NCBI RefSeq assembly: GCF_002087085.1 | Contig: NZ_MWQY01000010.1 | Span: 121,922-185,921 of the forward strand | DNA length: 64,000 nucleotides | Direction of reading: 5' to 3' | Origin: Marispirochaeta aestuarii | GTDB taxonomy: Bacteria > Spirochaetota > Spirochaetia > JC444 > Marispirochaetaceae | Shown here: positions 24,638 to 33,429 of the stretch, piece by piece | How the letters are laid out: each line of letters begins with the position of its first letter | How positions within the stretch are numbered: the stretch's first letter is position 1 | Made by a program: the position numbers and the translations under genes | The notes under the pieces: generated by a model | Database searches by the model: none | What the model was told of the DNA's origin: nothing | Seen by the model: the letters and a program-made list of their open reading frames with translations, nothing else

Positions 24638-25528
24638 CTACCCGACGGGCTTCAGATCCAGTCCTTTCAGGACAGTTCTGAGTTTATCCCGGGCTTCGTC
24701 ACTCAGGGGACGTACAGGGAGTTTCGGTTTTCCCACATCCACTCCCATCAGGTTGAGCCCCTCCTTAAGGACCGCAGGAAAGGTACCGAGACCGAAAGCC
24801 TGCCGTAAAGGTGCAAGTTTCTGCTGCAGCTCGAGGCTTCTGCCCGGATTCCCCTTCTGAAAACTCTCGTACAGTTCAACAATCAGTCCCGGGGCGATAT
24901 TTCCCGATGCCGGAACGGCACCGGAACCGCCGGCGGAAAGGGTCGGATGAATAATCATGTCAAACCCGCAGAAGAAGGAAAAATCCTTTCCGCAGAGTCG
25001 GATCATCTCCACCGCATTTCCCATATTGCCGCTGGAATCCTTTATCCCCACTATGTTTTCTATCTTCGCCAGGCGTGCAATTGTATCAGGATTGAGATTG
25101 ACTCCCGTACGTCCCGGATTGTTGTACAGAAGAATGGGCAGCTTTACCGCCCCGGCTATTGCCTTGTAGTGATCATACAATTCATCCTGGGTGGGAGTAA
25201 TAAAATAGGGAGTTACAATGGAAACCGCGTCCGCCCCGGCAGCTTCAGCCGCTTTTGTAAGGGAGACAGTCTCTTCTGTTGTAATGCGGGCAGTCCCGGC
25301 AAAAACAGGAACCCTGCCCTTTACCTCATCAACGGCGATTTCCAGAGCTTCGATCCGCTCCGCATCGCTCATGGCATAGGCTTCGCCGGTACTCCCGGCT
25401 ATAAAAACGCCATGCACCCCGCCGTCCATAACATAGCGGATAACCCTGCGCAAGGCATCACCATCCAGTTTTCCGTTGTCCTTAAAAGGGGTAACAAGGG
25501 GGGGAATAATTCCATGAAAATCACTCAT
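24638..25528 (-). CDS. DapA/N-acetylneuraminate-lyase family aldolase
   Basis: A 296-residue TIM-barrel class I aldolase. It has the GSTGEAYAM loop near residue 45, a TPYF segment with the catalytic tyrosine, and the Schiff-base lysine in NIVGIKDSSGN. ATG 25528 is used because the alternative ATG nine bases upstream leaves no room for its ribosome-binding site. It is the last gene of the TRAP-AKR-aldolase operon, so it more likely cleaves a transported 2-keto-3-deoxy sugar acid or sialic-acid-like compound than makes dihydrodipicolinate. The exact substrate is unknown. Confidence 0.88.
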   Translation of the reverse strand: MSDFHGIIPPLVTPFKDNGKLDGDALRRVIRYVMDGGVHGVFIAGSTGEAYAMSDAERIEALEIAVDEVKGRVPVFAGTARITTEETVSLTKAAEAAGADAVSIVTPYFITPTQDELYDHYKAIAGAVKLPILLYNNPGRTGVNLNPDTIARLAKIENIVGIKDSSGNMGNAVEMIRLCGKDFSFFCGFDMIIHPTLSAGGSGAVPASGNIAPGLIVELYESFQKGNPGRSLELQQKLAPLRQAFGLGTFPAVLKEGLNLMGVDVGKPKLPVRPLSDEARDKLRTVLKGLDLKPVG

Positions 25529-25550
25529 TCTATGCATCCTTATTGATAGT

Positions 25551-26504
25551 TTATTGGAAAAACTCTTCCGTCTTCTTTTTCTCGAACTCCTTGAACAGCG
25601 CGGTCGCTTTTACCGCTTCGATTAAGGAGGTTTCATTTTCGCTCAAATAGGGCTCATCGACGATCCGGACTGCACTCTTCAGGTGTTCCACATTGCCTGT
25701 ACCATACACAACGGTCGTTACCTCATTGAAAGAGAGACACCACTTTAAAGCAGCCTGCGCCAAGACTTCCTTATCAGTGATACCGGCTTCCCGGGCCATT
25801 TCAAACAATGCGCCTTTCATAAATGCCTCCCGGGAAATGAATCCCAGCCCTTTTTCCCGGACCCTGGGGAGAACCTTTTCAATGGCACCATAATCACCGA
25901 AGTTAAAGTTCATATAAATGGTATCGAAGCTGCCATTCTCTATCTGCTGAAGGTAGGTGTATTCCCCCGAAAAGGTGTCGGCACAGGCATATTGAATCAG
26001 ACCTTCCCTTTTCAGGGCTTCAATGTTGCAGTTGATTTTTTGAATGTAATCAGGATCATTATCCAGCGCTTCCTTCATAAAAGCAAAATTGAAAAACTCG
26101 ATCCGTTCCCGTCCAAGAAGTTTTAATATCCGCAGGACCTCCTTCTTCAGCTCCTCATATTTTGCCATTCGCTCATTGTTTTTATCATAGGTATAGACAA
26201 AACCTTCCGGCCGCGTCTGCACATACACCGGAAAAGGAGGAACGATCTCCTTAAGATTACGGCCAAGGGCCTCCTTCTCGGAATCATGAGTTACATCAAG
26301 AAAATTAATCCCATTTTCAAAGGCAGTTTTCAGAATCTTCTTCCGGTCTTCACCGCCGAAACCCTCAAAAATATATCCCGGAGTAATGGCTTTTGTAAAA
26401 TCCTCATTAAATCCCCGTGATTTTTTATTCGGAAGATATTCGTGCCCCCCAAGGGACAGTACTGAAACTTCAGCCTCGGTTCTACCCAGTCGTCTATATT
26501 TCAT
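25551..26504 (-). CDS. aldo/keto reductase-like protein with an altered catalytic tetrad
   Basis: The 317-residue protein has the AKR barrel pattern (KYRRLGRTEAEVSVLSLGG start, INFLDVTHDSE, VVYGTGNVEHLKSAV end). In canonical AKRs the sequence after the catalytic Asp reads DTAxxYG and the next strand has a Lys. Here Asp70 is kept, but the Tyr position is Ser75 and the Lys position appears to be Arg98 (VQTRPEG). It may use a different acid or have lost reductase activity. It sits between dctM and the aldolase gene in a sugar-acid operon. The tetrad alignment is by eye. Confidence 0.8.
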   Translation of the reverse strand: MKYRRLGRTEAEVSVLSLGGHEYLPNKKSRGFNEDFTKAITPGYIFEGFGGEDRKKILKTAFENGINFLDVTHDSEKEALGRNLKEIVPPFPVYVQTRPEGFVYTYDKNNERMAKYEELKKEVLRILKLLGRERIEFFNFAFMKEALDNDPDYIQKINCNIEALKREGLIQYACADTFSGEYTYLQQIENGSFDTIYMNFNFGDYGAIEKVLPRVREKGLGFISREAFMKGALFEMAREAGITDKEVLAQAALKWCLSFNEVTTVVYGTGNVEHLKSAVRIVDEPYLSENETSLIEAVKATALFKEFEKKKTEEFFQ

Positions 26505-26540
26505 CGTCCGTCAATAATCCTCTCTTTCTTTGATTTCAGG

Positions 26541-27821
26541 CTAACCGTACAGCAGATTGGGTGCTGCCAGGATTATTTTTGGAAAAACCAGGTATATGAA
26601 AACAGTTACGAGAATGACAAAAATAAACGGGATACTCTCTCGAAGATAGTCTTCCAGCTTGCTTCCCAGAATTCCATTTACAACATACATGGCAATACCG
26701 AAGGGGGGAGTTAATACTCCCATGGTAACAACAACAGTAGTAATGATACCGAATAAAACCGGATTCACACCCACAGCCTCCACAAGAGGCAATAAAATCG
26801 GAGTTACAAGAATAATGACAATAGCGCCATCCATGAACATACCGAACAGAATGAGAATACCGATTACTATAGCCATGGTCAGGAAGGTGCTTCCGGTAAA
26901 ACCGGTAATCAGTGCGCTTATTCGCGCAGGAACCTTGTCTATGGGAATTCCGTAGCCGAAGATCGCCGACATGGCAATCATGTACATGATACCGCCTATA
27001 TCCCGTACCGATTCGAGCAGTGTCGTGATGAGCGATTTAACTGTCAGGTCCTTGTATACGAAAAAGCCGATGACAATTGCGTAGACACAGGCCAGTCCGC
27101 CGACCTCGGCTGGAGTGAAGATACCTATCCGCAGACTCCCAAGGAGAACAAAGGGGAATATCAGCGCCCAGATTGTCTCCTTCAGGGAACCAAGGATGTC
27201 CCTGATGGTAGCGCGCTGTTCCCGTCCCCGTGGGAAATGCCGTATCCGGGACATGATGGCAACACCGATCATCAGGGTTCCCATGAGTATCAGCCCGGAG
27301 GTAAGTCCCGCTGCAAACAGGCGACCGATGGAAACCTGCCCGACAGTACCATATAGAATCATTCCGATCCCCGGAGGAATCGTCGATGTGATCAAAGCAG
27401 TAAAACCGATTACAACGGCGGTAAAGGCTTTCGGATAGCCCTGGCGTTCCATTTCCGGGCCAAGGATTCGTGCCTCCATGGCTGCATCCGCATTGGTGGA
27501 CCCGGAACAGCCCCCCATCAGCGTACTCAATACGACGCTGACCTGGGCCATCCCTCCCCTCATGTGTCCCGCCAGGAGCATAGCCAGCTTGACCATACGC
27601 CTGGTAATTCCGGAGGCATTCATAAGAGTACCGGCGAAAATAAACAGAGGAACGGCCAGCAAGGTCACGTTCTGGGTCTGGGAAATCGGCAGCTGAACCA
27701 TGGTAATAAGAGGCAATTCCGGATGCTGCAGAAAGAAAGTCGCCCCGGCTATCCCCACAGCGAAGCCCACCGGCATTCCAAGAAAAAGCAGTACAAGAAA
27801 AACGATCGTAACAAGTTCCAT
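26541..27821 (-). CDS. TRAP transporter large permease DctM
   Basis: A 426-residue membrane protein with about 12 helices and the DctM signatures GMPVGFAVGIAG near the start, GGCSGSTNADAAMEARILGPEM around residue 110 and PPGIGMILYG. Together with DctQ and DctP it imports an organic acid, driven by a sodium gradient. It starts four bases before the end of the spacer to dctQ and is followed by the AKR gene. The substrate is likely the sugar acid handled by the AKR and aldolase. Confidence 0.95.
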   Translation of the reverse strand: MELVTIVFLVLLFLGMPVGFAVGIAGATFFLQHPELPLITMVQLPISQTQNVTLLAVPLFIFAGTLMNASGITRRMVKLAMLLAGHMRGGMAQVSVVLSTLMGGCSGSTNADAAMEARILGPEMERQGYPKAFTAVVIGFTALITSTIPPGIGMILYGTVGQVSIGRLFAAGLTSGLILMGTLMIGVAIMSRIRHFPRGREQRATIRDILGSLKETIWALIFPFVLLGSLRIGIFTPAEVGGLACVYAIVIGFFVYKDLTVKSLITTLLESVRDIGGIMYMIAMSAIFGYGIPIDKVPARISALITGFTGSTFLTMAIVIGILILFGMFMDGAIVIILVTPILLPLVEAVGVNPVLFGIITTVVVTMGVLTPPFGIAMYVVNGILGSKLEDYLRESIPFIFVILVTVFIYLVFPKIILAAPNLLYG

Positions 27822-27824
27822 CTA

Positions 27825-28313
27825 TCAACTCCTGGTAACAAGTGTCCGGTAGACTTTGATGGACAAGCTTATAAGCATTAAAAACGAGCATATGGGCATG
27901 CTTATGGTCACCCAGGTAAAACTCAAATGAGGGATTCCCTGGAAAGAACGATGCTTGGTAGAAATCGAGAGATCTATTCCATGGTAGAGCAGGGCGATCA
28001 GAAAAACCGCCATCAGAAGATAAAGAAACAGAGAAACAACGGTCTGCAGTTTTCCCGGCAGTCTTGTATACACAAAGTCAACGTTCACAAGCTTGTCTTC
28101 CCGAAATGCGACATCCGCCCCCAGGAAAACACCCCAGGTAAATACAAGCAGAGCTGTGTCCAGAGCCCAATGTATGGGAATATCAAAGGATCTGAAAACA
28201 GCAAGGGAGAAAATCACGACAACTGTCGTGATCAGACATACGGCCGATAATGCAGCCTCAACTGCACACATACCCGCGTATGTTCTTTTTACTATGTTTC
28301 TAAGGGTGTCCAT
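27825..28313 (-). CDS. TRAP transporter small permease DctQ
   Basis: A 162-residue protein with four predicted membrane helices and the DctQ pattern (WALDTALLVFTWGVFLGADVAFREDKLVNVDF around residues 50-80, where charged residues follow the second helix). It couples DctM to the binding protein. It lies between dctP, from which it is separated by a strong hairpin, and dctM. Confidence 0.92.
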   Translation of the reverse strand: MDTLRNIVKRTYAGMCAVEAALSAVCLITTVVVIFSLAVFRSFDIPIHWALDTALLVFTWGVFLGADVAFREDKLVNVDFVYTRLPGKLQTVVSLFLYLLMAVFLIALLYHGIDLSISTKHRSFQGIPHLSFTWVTISMPICSFLMLISLSIKVYRTLVTRS

Positions 28314-28340
28314 GTGATGATCCTCTTTTAAAAGAGCCGT

Positions 28341-28380
28341 CCGGCAGCCCGGACAGGTTCACTGTCAGGAAGGCTGCCGG
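28341..28380 (-). repeat. intergenic hairpin between dctP and dctQ
   Basis: Nine-pair outer stem CCGGCAGCC/GGCTGCCGG with an inner GACAG/CTGTC stem. It lacks a clear T run on the minus strand, so it probably stabilises the dctP message or attenuates the permease genes rather than ending transcription. Confidence 0.75.
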
Positions 28381-28411
28381 ATCAGCTTGATGCGTTTTTC
28401 GGGCTTGAAAA

Positions 28412-29416
28412 TTATTTGCCCAGTTCTTTGTAGATAGCTTCCTTGGCTTCGACGACACCCAGCTCTTCATAGCTCTGCTGACCTGACTTGATAAACGCCT
28501 CTGAATCCAGTTCCTCCCAGGGAATCAGGGTCATACCGTTGTCAAGAAGATACTGCATGTCCGTACCGGCCTTGGCTTCAAGAGCCTGAGTTGCTTCGAG
28601 TCCGGCTTTATCTGCCTCTTCAAGAAGAATATCCTGATACTCCTTCGGAAGAGAGTTAAACCACTCGGCACTGGCCACAAGAACATTCATCTGATAGATA
28701 TGTCGGGTTTCAATCAGGTAGTCCGCGACTTCTTCAACACTGAGCGCTCTGGCCGCAGAAACAGGAAGCTCCGCACCGTCGACAACACCAGTCTGGATAC
28801 CATTATAAAGTTCGCCGTAGGGAAGACCAGTGGCGGTTGCCCCAAGGGAATTAACCGTTGCAAGCCATGCGGGAGCGGGAGCAGTCCGGATGCGAACTCC
28901 TCTCAGTTCCCGGGGGCTTCTGGCCTGAACATTTGCCATAACATTCCGAAAACCCTGGGCATAGGCGTAGGAGAGAACCTTAATGCCGAACTCATCCTCG
29001 AGTTTTTTGGACCAGCTGTTTATTGTGGGAGACCCGAGCAGGCCTTCAAAGTCGTCATATCCGGAAAGCAGATACGCTCCGTACAGAACGGAAAACTCTT
29101 CCACATAGTCTCCAAGCCGTGCAGGATCGGTTTGCCAGCCCACATTGCTGCCTTTTCTCATCTGCTCAAGGATATCTTCTTCCACGCCCAGCTGGGCATT
29201 GGGATAGACCTCTATGACGAAATCACCGTTGGTCCGTTCTTTCACAGCCTCGGCCCATCGAATATAAGCTTTATGATACTCTTCCTTCTCTGTCTGCACG
29301 TGGCCGAAACGCAGCATGTAGCTGGGTTCACCTTCCTTTGGTTCACCCTTCCCGCCGGCGCTTACGCTGAAACACAGCACCGCAATAAGTCCGATCACAA
29401 TGATTGCTTTCTTCAT
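28412..29416 (-). CDS. TRAP transporter substrate-binding protein DctP
   Basis: The 334-residue periplasmic protein starts with a signal peptide (residues 1-20, ending SVSAGG) and has the DctP pattern: RFGHVQTEKEEYHKAYIRWAE, VYPNAQLG near residue 75, and the RGVRIRTAPAP segment whose arginine (about 177) normally binds a carboxylate. It is first in the dctP-dctQ-dctM-AKR-aldolase operon and divergent from a GntR gene. The conserved Arg supports an acidic substrate. Confidence 0.93.
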   Translation of the reverse strand: MKKAIIVIGLIAVLCFSVSAGGKGEPKEGEPSYMLRFGHVQTEKEEYHKAYIRWAEAVKERTNGDFVIEVYPNAQLGVEEDILEQMRKGSNVGWQTDPARLGDYVEEFSVLYGAYLLSGYDDFEGLLGSPTINSWSKKLEDEFGIKVLSYAYAQGFRNVMANVQARSPRELRGVRIRTAPAPAWLATVNSLGATATGLPYGELYNGIQTGVVDGAELPVSAARALSVEEVADYLIETRHIYQMNVLVASAEWFNSLPKEYQDILLEEADKAGLEATQALEAKAGTDMQYLLDNGMTLIPWEELDSEAFIKSGQQSYEELGVVEAKEAIYKELGK

Positions 29417-29748
29417 CCGTTTCCTCCTAAAGAATTTTAATCAAACGAAACCAGCACCTTATCGATAGATACCGTTACCTCCTCATCTCGACTCAAAAGC
29501 AGCCGGTGACGTCTGATTGATACTTGGTATAGTAATGGTATTCCAGCATTATCGTCCTGTCAATGATTTATTTTTCTCACCAGGCCTTCAGAACACACAA
29601 GCTCAAGCAGGTCCCGGCCGTGAATTAGCCCTTAATTTCTTTATATACAGCATTTTAACCTGATCAGACCATTTCTCTTTACAGATACGAAAAAATGTAA
29701 TATTCTATAACTCTATTGATACTTGAACCTGTAACGATGGGATAAATC
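29417..29748. promoter_or_regulatory. intergenic control region between TRAP operon and gntR
   Basis: No gene is seen in these 332 bases. An 11-base direct repeat ATTGATACTTG occurs at 29516-29526 and 29715-29725, the second just upstream of gntR. It is the best operator candidate for the FadR-type regulator. The region is A+T-richer than its surroundings, as expected for divergent promoters, but I could not fix -35/-10 boxes with confidence. Confidence 0.45.
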
Positions 29749-30444
29749 ATGAGCTTGGTATACCACAGTGATGATGTCTACAAGGATCTTAAGCGCCGGA
29801 TTATCGAAGAAGACCTTCGGCCCGGGGATGTCCTCGTGGAACGTGATGTGAGCCTCAATTATAATGTCAGCAGGACTCCCGCCAGAGAAGCTCTTCGGCA
29901 ACTGGTATCTGACGGGCTTGTTGTGCTCATACGCGGTCGCGGTTACTCGGTACGTCAGCTGAGCGTTGAAGATATTATAGAAGTTTTTGTTGCCAGAGAA
30001 AGTATAGAGGGAACCCTTGCAAATCTGTCGGCTTCGCACTTGAATGAAAAAATGCAGCATCGCCTGGAAAACCTGAAAAATGAGATGGAGGAGATCGATC
30101 CGGAAATCAGTCCTGAGAAGGTAATAGAAACGGGCAGCCGACTGCATAATCTGATAGCAGAAACTGCCCATAATACCATGCTCTACAAATTCTACCAGGA
30201 ACTCTGCACCGTCGCCGCACTTACCAGAAACCTGGGCAAGTACACCTCAAAAATAGAATCCATCTCCCGGGACGAGCACATCCTCATCATAAACAGCCTC
30301 ATCGCAGGAAATCGTGAAGACGCAGAAGGTTACATGAGACTGCATCTGCGCCGCACCTGTGAACGCATCGTCAGCTCCTATCTGCAGAAGCGGACGACGT
30401 CTCACCATTTTCTGCATCACACGGAAGCTGGATCACTGCCGTAA
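29749..30444 (+). CDS. GntR/FadR-family transcriptional regulator of the TRAP operon
   Basis: The 231-residue regulator has a GntR winged helix (about 8-75; ERDVSLNYNVSRTPAREALRQLVSDGLV) and a C-terminal FCD ligand-binding helical domain with the metal/ligand residues in an ARESIEG, HNLIAETAHN and MRLHLRRTCERI context. It is divergent from the TRAP operon and probably represses it until the imported acid binds. Its 3' end overlaps the convergent cheW gene by 28 bases. Confidence 0.92.
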   Translation: MSLVYHSDDVYKDLKRRIIEEDLRPGDVLVERDVSLNYNVSRTPAREALRQLVSDGLVVLIRGRGYSVRQLSVEDIIEVFVARESIEGTLANLSASHLNEKMQHRLENLKNEMEEIDPEISPEKVIETGSRLHNLIAETAHNTMLYKFYQELCTVAALTRNLGKYTSKIESISRDEHILIINSLIAGNREDAEGYMRLHLRRTCERIVSSYLQKRTTSHHFLHHTEAGSLP

Positions 30445-30917
30445 ACCAGGTCCTCCGCAGAGAACATTTTCCCCGTATCGAGAATCATGACAAAGCTCTC
30501 CTCATGCTTACCGATTCCTTTAAGGTACGAGGTATCTCCGCTTCTGACGGACCCGCCCACTTGAGGCGGCTGATCGATCATATCCTCCCCGATATGCAGA
30601 ACCGCATCCACCGTATCGGTGAGGACCCCCAGGGAGGCAGCCAATCCTCTTTTGCTCAAATCGAGAACGATAATCGATTGAGTACCGTCTTCCGTTTCCA
30701 TGAGCTCGGATTCGAATTTCATCCGAAGATCCACTACCGGGACTACCGCCCCCCGAACATTTATAATACCCCGCATATAGGCTGGAGCCCCGGGAATCCG
30801 GGTGATTCTCCTCAGGTCCAGGACCTCCCGAACCTCCTCTACCGGAAGGGCGTAGCGTTCGCCCTTCAAACTGAATACAAGATACTGATTACTTGTCTCT
30901 TTTGCAGTCTCGTTCAT
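30417..30917 (-). CDS. cheW: CheW chemotaxis coupling protein
   Basis: A 166-residue CheW that links receptors to the CheA kinase at the membrane. Typical segments are YLVFSLKGERYALPVEEVREV, RIPGAPAYMRGIINVRGAVVPVVDLR and a C-terminal YLKGIGKHEESFVMILD. ATG 30917 is preferred because GGGGAT lies about seven bases upstream. It follows the MCP gene by 33 bases and forms a pair with it; cheA is not in the window. Confidence 0.94.
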   Translation of the reverse strand: MNETAKETSNQYLVFSLKGERYALPVEEVREVLDLRRITRIPGAPAYMRGIINVRGAVVPVVDLRMKFESELMETEDGTQSIIVLDLSKRGLAASLGVLTDTVDAVLHIGEDMIDQPPQVGGSVRSGDTSYLKGIGKHEESFVMILDTGKMFSAEDLVYGSDPASV

Positions 30918-30950
30918 ATAATAATCCCCATTGTACAAGATCAGTCTGTT

Positions 30951-32663
30951 TTAGAATGTTTCAAATTCCGTGTCGATTTCATCCACCTGGGAAGAAACAG
31001 GAGTCTGGGTAAATTCATCCATGAAGATCCCCTTCTCCCTGGTTTTCCCTGCAGTTTTCCGGTTGCCATTGCTGTTTGTTCCGTGTTCCAGTGTTCCGGC
31101 ATTACTGGTAAGCTGTCGTATCTCCTTTTCCGTTCTGGAGGAGGATTCGTTGTCGATTTTAAAGAAAAGAAGCGCCTCTTCCAGCTGCTCCGCCTGACTT
31201 GCCAGCTCAGTAGCGGTGGTGGAAATCTCTTCTGAAGCTGAAGCATTCTGCTGTATAACACTGTCCAGCTGGATAATAGCCTCGGTAATCTGCTCTGCAC
31301 CGCTTGACTGTTCGTTGCTGGCCGCACTTATCTCCTGCACCAGCTCTGCAGTCCTGCGGATATTCGGAACGATACTGTTCAACAGTCGCCCGGCATTTTC
31401 GGCCACGGTTACACTGGATTCCGAAAGCTCGTTGATCTCCCGGGCAGCTTGCTGACTGCGTTCGGCGAGTTTTCTGACCTCCGCGGCAACGACGGCAAAG
31501 CCCCGTCCATACTCTCCAGCCCGGGCGGCCTCGATGGCGGCATTCAGGGCCAGCAGATTCGTCTGCCGGGCGATCTCTTCGATTATCGAAATCTTGCCGG
31601 TTATCTCCTGCATGGCACCTACAGTCTGAACAACTGCCTGTTCCCCCTCGGCGGTATCAGCGGCAGATCGGTTGGCGATGCTTTCAGTCTGATTGGAGTT
31701 ATCCGTGGTCTGCCGGATTGTCGCCGACATCTCTTCCATGGAGGAACTTACCTCCTCGGCGGAGGCGGCCTGTTCCGTCGCTCCCTGAGAGAGCTGTTCC
31801 GAAGCGGTACTCAGCTGCTGACTTCCGCTGGCTACATTTTCCGCGGAGATTTTTACGGATCTGACGATCTCCTTCAGTTTTCGGGAAGCCTGATTCAGCG
31901 CAGATACCAACTCGCCGGTTTCATCCCGGCGGTCAATATCAATCCTGAAGGAAAGATCTCCCCTGGAAATGGCGTTCGCCAGGGAGAGCCCTTTTCTCAA
32001 AGGAAGACTGATTACCCTGGAGATGAACAGTCCAAGAAGAATTCCAATAAGCATGCCAGCGGCCACAAGAATAATCATGAACTTGAGACTATCTCTGTAG
32101 GTATCCGTTGTGACCACGGCGGAATCAGCCGCGTTTTCCTCTTTAATATCTCCAAGCTGCGTCATGAGCTTATCGACTGCATCGAGTTTTTGCCGGCCGT
32201 CCCCCATGGATAGATCCCGGGACTCCCTCGCCTCAGCCGTCCCCTCCCCCAGGGCGATCTGCACAACCCGGGCACTGGTGATACGCCACTCATCAACAGC
32301 ATTGTAGAGGTTCTGGAACATCTCCTCGGCTTCAGTTGAGTAGAAAAGCGGCTCGGCCTGTTTCAGCAGACTGTCCATCTCTTTAATGAAGGCACGATAA
32401 TCATCATAGTAGCCCTGCTGTTCTTCAGCGCTTGGGGATATCAGGATATTCTTCTCCGCCCGGGTGGCATAAATAAGCTGAATGTTGGCCTCTTTTACGT
32501 AATAAAGACCCATCAATTCAGTTTCATACATGTAATCAGCCAGATTATTAATTTTCCCCATGTTGGAGATACCGATAAAACCGACGAGCCCTGTTATGGC
32601 CATCAGCAACATGAAAGCGAGTATTAGTTTGTTCGCAATCCGCAGATTATAAAACCATTTCAT
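30951..32663 (-). CDS. methyl-accepting chemotaxis protein
   Basis: The 570-residue receptor has a first membrane helix (about 8-30), a periplasmic four-helix-bundle type sensor (about 30-185), a second membrane helix (about 193-213), a HAMP domain with a [19 protein letters not shown] segment, and the signalling coiled coil whose hairpin tip reads [39 protein letters not shown]. No C-terminal CheR-docking pentapeptide is seen. ATG 32663 has GGGGAG about eight bases upstream. It is paired with cheW. Confidence 0.93.
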   Translation of the reverse strand: MKWFYNLRIANKLILAFMLLMAITGLVGFIGISNMGKINNLADYMYETELMGLYYVKEANIQLIYATRAEKNILISPSAEEQQGYYDDYRAFIKEMDSLLKQAEPLFYSTEAEEMFQNLYNAVDEWRITSARVVQIALGEGTAEARESRDLSMGDGRQKLDAVDKLMTQLGDIKEENAADSAVVTTDTYRDSLKFMIILVAAGMLIGILLGLFISRVISLPLRKGLSLANAISRGDLSFRIDIDRRDETGELVSALNQASRKLKEIVRSVKISAENVASGSQQLSTASEQLSQGATEQAASAEEVSSSMEEMSATIRQTTDNSNQTESIANRSAADTAEGEQAVVQTVGAMQEITGKISIIEEIARQTNLLALNAAIEAARAGEYGRGFAVVAAEVRKLAERSQQAAREINELSESSVTVAENAGRLLNSIVPNIRRTAELVQEISAASNEQSSGAEQITEAIIQLDSVIQQNASASEEISTTATELASQAEQLEEALLFFKIDNESSSRTEKEIRQLTSNAGTLEHGTNSNGNRKTAGKTREKGIFMDEFTQTPVSSQVDEIDTEFETF

Positions 32664-32771
32664 ACCCATTACTCCCCACAAAATATATTTGTTGGAGATT
32701 ATAGATATTGCCGAGTTATTCGTATGTAGTTATTATTTGACTAATTCTGTAGTAGTAATACTACACACGGC

Positions 32772-33407
32772 TTACAGGAGTCTGTGACGGATGGCATAGA
32801 GAGTCAATTCAGCATTGCTTGAAGCGTCCATCTTTTTCAGAAGCCGGCTACGGTACGTGCTGACCGTCGTAGAACTCAGATTCAGCTTCGCTGCGATTTC
32901 CCTGATCTTGAATCCCCGGGCCAGTTGCAGCATTACATCAAGCTCCCGGTCAGAGAGGTAACTGTGAGGGTTCTCGCCTTCTGTGGAGGAAAAGGATTCC
33001 GCAATCCTCTCCGCGGTCTTAAGGCCGATATATTTGCGCCCCGATCCAACGCTCCGGATCGCCTTTATCAGTTCTGTCTCCACACTCTCTTTCGAAAGAT
33101 AGCCGGAAGCCCCGGCTTTCAAAGCGCGGACTGCGTACTGTTCTTCCTGTCCTCCGCTCAGGATAAGAACCGGAACTGTATTGCCCTCGCTGCGTAGCTG
33201 CTTTAGGACATCCATTCCGCTAATATCGGGCATCGCCATATCCAGAACCAGCACGTCAGGATCGGCCTCACGCACCTTTTCCAAGGCGGAGAAACCGTTC
33301 TCCGCCTCGCCGCAGACATTGATATCCCTGGCATTCTGAGCGATGTATTCGAGGCCGCGCCGCACGATGGGGTGATCGTCTGCAATAAGAATGTTGATTG
33401 TAGCCAC
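32772..33407 (-). CDS. NarL/FixJ-type response regulator
   Basis: The 211-residue protein has a receiver domain (1-120: ADDHPIVRRGLE with the acidic pair, LVLDMAMP with the phosphorylated Asp, the Lys in YLSKES) and a LuxR-type helix-turn-helix (about 148-205: LSDRELDVMLQLARGFKIREIAAKLNLSSTTVSTYRSRLLKKM). It starts at GTG 33407 without a strong ribosome-binding site. No histidine kinase is adjacent, so it is an orphan regulator whose input is not shown here. Confidence 0.93.
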   Translation of the reverse strand: MATINILIADDHPIVRRGLEYIAQNARDINVCGEAENGFSALEKVREADPDVLVLDMAMPDISGMDVLKQLRSEGNTVPVLILSGGQEEQYAVRALKAGASGYLSKESVETELIKAIRSVGSGRKYIGLKTAERIAESFSSTEGENPHSYLSDRELDVMLQLARGFKIREIAAKLNLSSTTVSTYRSRLLKKMDASSNAELTLYAIRHRLL

Positions 33408-33429
33408 TACTGTCTATATATACAAAGAA

